Assembly: GCA_002347685.1 (NCBI GenBank)
Contig: DDWS01000066.1
Coordinates: 240,360 to 304,359, forward strand
Length of the DNA stretch: 64,000 bases
DNA from: Syntrophaceae bacterium UBA2280
GTDB lineage: Bacteria; Desulfobacterota; Syntrophia; Syntrophales; Smithellaceae
Direction of reading: 5' to 3'
The notes under the pieces were generated by a model, which worked only from the letters and a program-made list of their open reading frames with translations, did not search any database and was not told where the DNA came from. Within the stretch, counting starts at the first letter, position 1; every line of letters starts with the position of its first letter. The position numbers were made by a program, and so were the translations under genes. This document shows positions 60,843-64,000 of the stretch, piece after piece.

Positions 60843-60929
60843 TTAACGGCGTCTGGACCAATAGTATCCGCCGCCCCCGAAAAGCAGGAATAACACAACA
60901 ACGATAATGATGATTTCTAATGTACCCAT
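60843..60929 (-). CDS. 28-aa glycine-rich membrane peptide, copy 1
   Basis: MGTLEIIIIVVVLFLLFGGG then GYYWSRRR: one helix, four glycines and a basic end, resembling small membrane proteins of the DUF3309 type. Ribosome site AAAGGGGAAA. Nearly identical to copy 2. Confidence 0.7.
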   Translation of the reverse strand: MGTLEIIIIVVVLFLLFGGGGYYWSRRR

Positions 60930-61042
60930 GATTATTTCCCCTTTCTATTTTTTCATTAAAAAATCTGTAAACACGCCATGTGCGAATGAAGGAGCGGTCA
61001 TCCGCTCAAAAACAGATCAATGTCCTTTAAACCCCTGACCAC

Positions 61043-61129
61043 TTAACGGCGCCTGGACCAATAGTAACCGCCGCCCCCGAACACCAGGAATAACACAACA
61101 ACGATAATGATGATTTCTGTTGTACCCAT
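61043..61129 (-). CDS. 28-aa glycine-rich membrane peptide, copy 2
   Basis: MGTTEIIIIVVVLFLVFGGG then GYYWSRRR. Two residue changes from copy 1 (Leu4 to Thr, Leu16 to Val), both conservative for a helix. The frame and ribosome site are preserved. Confidence 0.7.
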   Translation of the reverse strand: MGTTEIIIIVVVLFLVFGGGGYYWSRRR

Positions 61130-61211
61130 GATTATTTCCCCTTTCTGTTTTGTCATAAAAAAATCTGTGAACACGCCATGTGCAAATGAAGGAATGGTCA
61201 TCCGCCGCATA

Positions 61212-61432
61212 AACAGATGCACCCTGTTCATACAATAGCAATTAGCCTGCCATAAGCCCTGCCAAAATCAATGCATTGGTTATATGTTTGAATAACGTGC
61301 GGTTAGGTTGACCGGTGCGTGATGCCCCGAAAGTAGAAAGTGTTTGGACCGGCCTCAATATTTGGTGGAACCTCAATATATTGAGGAATATGCTCAAGCG
61401 GATTCTTCATGCAAAAACTGCCTGTTTGCAGG
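61212..61432. other. intergenic with PQHIE repeat copy B
   Basis: Holds the repeat at 61348-61386. A 35-codon minus frame contains the repeat peptide (MKNPLEHIPQYIEVPPNIEA) but has no ribosome site. No other feature. Confidence 0.4.
61348..61386 (-). repeat. 39-bp PQHIE repeat, copy B
   Basis: Minus-strand reading PQYIEVPPNIEAG. Contains the perfect 16-bp palindrome CCTCAATATATTGAGG at one end. Confidence 0.65.
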
Positions 61433-62824
61433 TTACATCCAACGGGTAAATAAGCCGGCAGCCGCCTCCCTGAGTTTTTGCAGGAGGGGCCTTTTCTCCC
61501 ATTTGTCGAGGTGAATCTGGTCGGATTGGGCAAGGTCATCGGCAAACATTCTCTCCATCTTCACCGCAAACTCACGGTTTAAAATCACCGCGTTAACCTC
61601 GTCATTGCTCAGCATGCTCCAGTAGTCCAGGTTGGTGGAACCGACCGTTGACCAGACGCCGTCAATGACCGCGGTTTTCGCGTGCAGCAGGGCGTTGCGG
61701 CGTTCATATATTTTTACACCCGCCTTCAAAAGCCGGGAATAATTATTCCGCGTTGCGTGCAGGACCAGCGCAGAATCACTGATTGCGGGAAGAAGGATCT
61801 TTACGTCCACACCCCGCCCGGCCGCGTCCGTAATGGCATCGAGTATTTGCTTGTCCGGGACGAAATAGGCATTCGTCAGGTAAATGGACTTCTCCGCATA
61901 CGTGATGGCGGCCACATACACAATAAACGTAATCCGGTTGTCGGAGCCGGGCGTGCTGCCGACAACCCGCACCAGGGCATTCCCCGATTCTTTCAGATCA
62001 GGGAAATATTTTTTTCCTGACAGGACGGGCCCTTTCTGGCTGGACCAGGTTTCACAAAAGAGCTTTTGGAATTCGGCCACAGCAGGCCCCTCAACTAAAA
62101 GATCTGTGTCACGCCAGGGCAGAGGGTCTCCTTCTACTTTTTTCCTTCCGGAAAGACGGCCTGAGTAGACATTGCTGATGTTGATGCCTCCGATAATGGC
62201 GATTTTCCCGTCAGTGATTAAAATTTTGCGGTGATCCGGATGTGTCAAAAACAAGCGTCCGGGGGCTTTAATCGGGCTGACCGGATTGAATTCGACCACC
62301 TGAATCCCTCCGTCCCGTAAACGCTGGAAAAAAGATTCCGGGGTATTGATGCTTCCCAGACTGTCGTAAATGAGATTGACCTGAACGCCCTGAGCCTGTT
62401 TTTTCAACAGCAGCCCGGTAAATTTCGCGCCAATAACATCATCTTCAATGATAAAGGTTTCGAGGTTGATATGGTCTTTGGCATTTTCTATGGCTTTAAA
62501 CATCGCGGCGTAGGTATCCGGCCCGTCAATCAGCAAAACGACTTTATTTCCTTTGGTCAAAGGGCTTTCGGTAACCGATTCCACCACGGTAATGTAACGT
62601 TCCAGAATATCCGTCGGATCGACTGATTTCTTCAGTCGATCCATGATGGCCTTGCTTTTTTGAGGGGACAACAGCCCCCTGGACGATTCTATGGAACGAG
62701 GTTCACGGCCAACCGCCGCCTCATCCATTTTTTCTGTGACATCCGGCAGGAACGCGCATCCCTGGCTGAAGTTCAGCATGGCCGCGCATAGAAAAAGCAA
62801 AAATATAGTTCTACGGCATTCCAT
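61433..62824 (-). CDS. phospholipase D-like / cardiolipin synthase-like lipoprotein
   Basis: 463 residues with two HKD motifs: HRKILITDGKIAIIGGINIS and HAKTAVIDGVWSTVGSTNLD. The signal ends at FSQGC, a probable lipobox, so the enzyme should be exported and anchored. Cardiolipin synthase C-type or phosphatidyl transferase activity is likely; nuclease activity is less likely given the anchor. Confidence 0.85.
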   Translation of the reverse strand: MECRRTIFLLFLCAAMLNFSQGCAFLPDVTEKMDEAAVGREPRSIESSRGLLSPQKSKAIMDRLKKSVDPTDILERYITVVESVTESPLTKGNKVVLLIDGPDTYAAMFKAIENAKDHINLETFIIEDDVIGAKFTGLLLKKQAQGVQVNLIYDSLGSINTPESFFQRLRDGGIQVVEFNPVSPIKAPGRLFLTHPDHRKILITDGKIAIIGGINISNVYSGRLSGRKKVEGDPLPWRDTDLLVEGPAVAEFQKLFCETWSSQKGPVLSGKKYFPDLKESGNALVRVVGSTPGSDNRITFIVYVAAITYAEKSIYLTNAYFVPDKQILDAITDAAGRGVDVKILLPAISDSALVLHATRNNYSRLLKAGVKIYERRNALLHAKTAVIDGVWSTVGSTNLDYWSMLSNDEVNAVILNREFAVKMERMFADDLAQSDQIHLDKWEKRPLLQKLREAAAGLFTRWM

Positions 62825-62920
62825 GATGCCATTGTATCATAATCTTTTTTATTGACCATCATTATTAAGGCCATTGCCTTTTTCGTTTTCATGCTTAAGC
62901 TAATTCAAAATAGACAGTCA

Positions 62921-63952
62921 ATGAAACAAGATCCCCCGACAGATCAGTTAAGGAAACGGCCGGAAATGAAACAAATCAAATTCGTTAAAACATCCGTCCA
63001 GTCGGTTTTTCAAAAGGCAAAACGGCTTGCGGGGCTCCATCCGAAACGCGGACACTCCCTGCCACCGAGGAACTCACTTTCTAATCTACAGACTGATAAT
63101 GGGCTGAACGTCAATATCATGAGTTTCAATATCCGGCGCGGAACCAGGCAGGACGGCAAAAATCACTGGATATTCCGGCGCGATCTGGTGAATGAGATAC
63201 TGAGGCATTACTCCCCGGATGTTTTGGGCCTGCAGGAAGCTCTGGATTTCCAAATTTCCGAAATCCATGCCATGCTTCCCGGATATGAGATGATCAGGAT
63301 TATCAGCTCGGGCAACAACAAAGTATTACATAATGCCATTTTTTATGACGCGTCGCGTTTCGACGTTTCTGAAGAAGGTACCTTCTGGTATTCGGACACA
63401 CCCGATCAGCCGGGATCGAAAGGATGGGGGAACATCATGCCGCGAAATTGCACCTGGACGCGGCTGATCGAAAAAGAATCCGGGAAGGCTTTCTATTTTT
63501 ACAATACCCATTTGAATCATCTTTCGCAGCGTTCACGGAAAAAAGGCGTTCTCTTATTAACCCGGCGGATTTCCGCGCGTTCTCATCCGGACGCTTTTGT
63601 CCTGACCGGTGATTTTAATTCCAGGGAAAAGAGTGTGGCTATTCAATATTTAAAAGGCAATGTTTTTTTGAATACCAAAGCGGAAGGGATGGTCCAGAAT
63701 CCGGATCCTTTGATGGACACTTTCCGGGTAAGGTACCCGCTTCAGCGTAATGCGTCTACTTTTCATATGTATCGTCCATTTTTCTTCCGTTTCAAGCTCG
63801 ATTACATCTTTGTCCATTCTACCGTCCGCGTGCATGATGCGCAGATTATCACCCTGCGGCGAAAGCACTGCTACCCTTCTGACCATTTTCCGCTTTTTTC
63901 CCATATTCATCTACCCGCGGGCATTGCCCCTTCATTCTTGCCGGGAGAATAA
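62921..63952 (+). CDS. endonuclease/exonuclease/phosphatase-fold protein
   Basis: About 343 residues from ATG 62921 (62852 TTG and 62966 ATG are alternatives, none with a clear ribosome site). Catalytic signatures: IMSFNIRRGT, LGLQEAL, FYNTHLNHLS, LTGDFNSRE, KLDYIFV, SDHFPLF, all in order. The family includes phosphodiesterases, sphingomyelinase-like lipases and nucleases. Beside a phospholipase D-like gene a lipid substrate is possible. Confidence 0.8.
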   Translation: MKQDPPTDQLRKRPEMKQIKFVKTSVQSVFQKAKRLAGLHPKRGHSLPPRNSLSNLQTDNGLNVNIMSFNIRRGTRQDGKNHWIFRRDLVNEILRHYSPDVLGLQEALDFQISEIHAMLPGYEMIRIISSGNNKVLHNAIFYDASRFDVSEEGTFWYSDTPDQPGSKGWGNIMPRNCTWTRLIEKESGKAFYFYNTHLNHLSQRSRKKGVLLLTRRISARSHPDAFVLTGDFNSREKSVAIQYLKGNVFLNTKAEGMVQNPDPLMDTFRVRYPLQRNASTFHMYRPFFFRFKLDYIFVHSTVRVHDAQIITLRRKHCYPSDHFPLFSHIHLPAGIAPSFLPGE

Positions 63953-64000
63953 CCATACCCCAAATTTGTCATAGAACGGCAACCCTGCCGGCTATGAAAC

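Larger units (their letters stand above)
60811..61211. repeat. tandem duplication, two ~200-bp units
   Basis: The second unit (61011 onward) repeats the first (60811 onward) with small changes, including a whole small gene and its ribosome site. Period about 200 bp. Confidence 0.85.

Noticed and set aside
62852..62920. Hydrophobic N-terminal segment of the endonuclease/phosphatase-fold protein as a signal anchor
   Set aside because: It would need a TTG start without any ribosome site; starts at 62921 or 62966 are more plausible, though not proven.

Overview
The window looks like chromosome from a strictly anaerobic, Gram-negative deltaproteobacterium. Syntrophales (Syntrophus/Smithella-like) is the best guess, which is inference from gene content. 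The evidence is a long acyl-CoA dehydrogenase, a carboxyltransferase beside a two-subunit glutaconate-type CoA-transferase, a Cam-type gamma carbonic anhydrase, type III pantothenate kinase, a MutL with the endonuclease motif, an FNR-like regulator with a perfect FNR box, outer-membrane proteins and an LpxR-type lipid A deacylase. No rRNA, tRNA or CRISPR array was seen.

Layout. 0-4 kb (+): acyl-CoA dehydrogenase, MobA-like protein, LpxR-like outer-membrane enzyme. 4-19.5 kb (-): a housekeeping block with J-domain protein, carbonic anhydrase, coaE, coaX, birA, nadC and valS (several stop/start overlaps), then an SLH/TPR lipoprotein, miaA overlapping mutL, an LPP20-like secreted protein and a large beta-helix lipoprotein. 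19.7-23.3 kb: ClC channel (+), rfbD and truA (-). 23.5-28.5 kb: carboxyltransferase, gctA-gctB and a HAD hydrolase (+), with a DUF2889 gene opposite.

28.5-44.3 kb is an accessory and defence region. It holds a Fic protein with an apparent 5' frameshift, a methyltransferase, gene remnants, a PD-(D/E)XK nuclease, and a complete type I restriction operon (hsdM, hsdS, hsdR, YgjP-like metallopeptidase). An AbiEi/AbiEii toxin-antitoxin pair lies between hsdM and hsdS, and a second, unrelated AbiE pair follows on the other strand. Each pair has its own large palindrome before the antitoxin gene.

44.5-48.9 kb: MarR regulator and molybdopterin oxidoreductase (overlapping), FNR-like regulator and thioredoxin (divergent around the FNR box), then a mosaic pseudogene assembled from pieces of two genes found elsewhere in the window. 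49-64 kb: DUF932 and GNAT genes, then a dense envelope/stress cluster, mostly on the minus strand, of small membrane proteins, BON proteins, YtxH, a universal stress protein, a three-gene set (145-aa protein, double-KaiC ATPase, GGDEF-EAL), a phospholipase D-like lipoprotein, and an endonuclease/phosphatase-fold protein on the plus strand.

Two repeat systems cross the gene map. Intergenic arrays of degenerate 7-bp units sit at or near gene 3' ends in at least eight places. A 39-bp repeat occurs four times, and all copies can be read in the same frame as a PQHIE-PPNMEA-like peptide.
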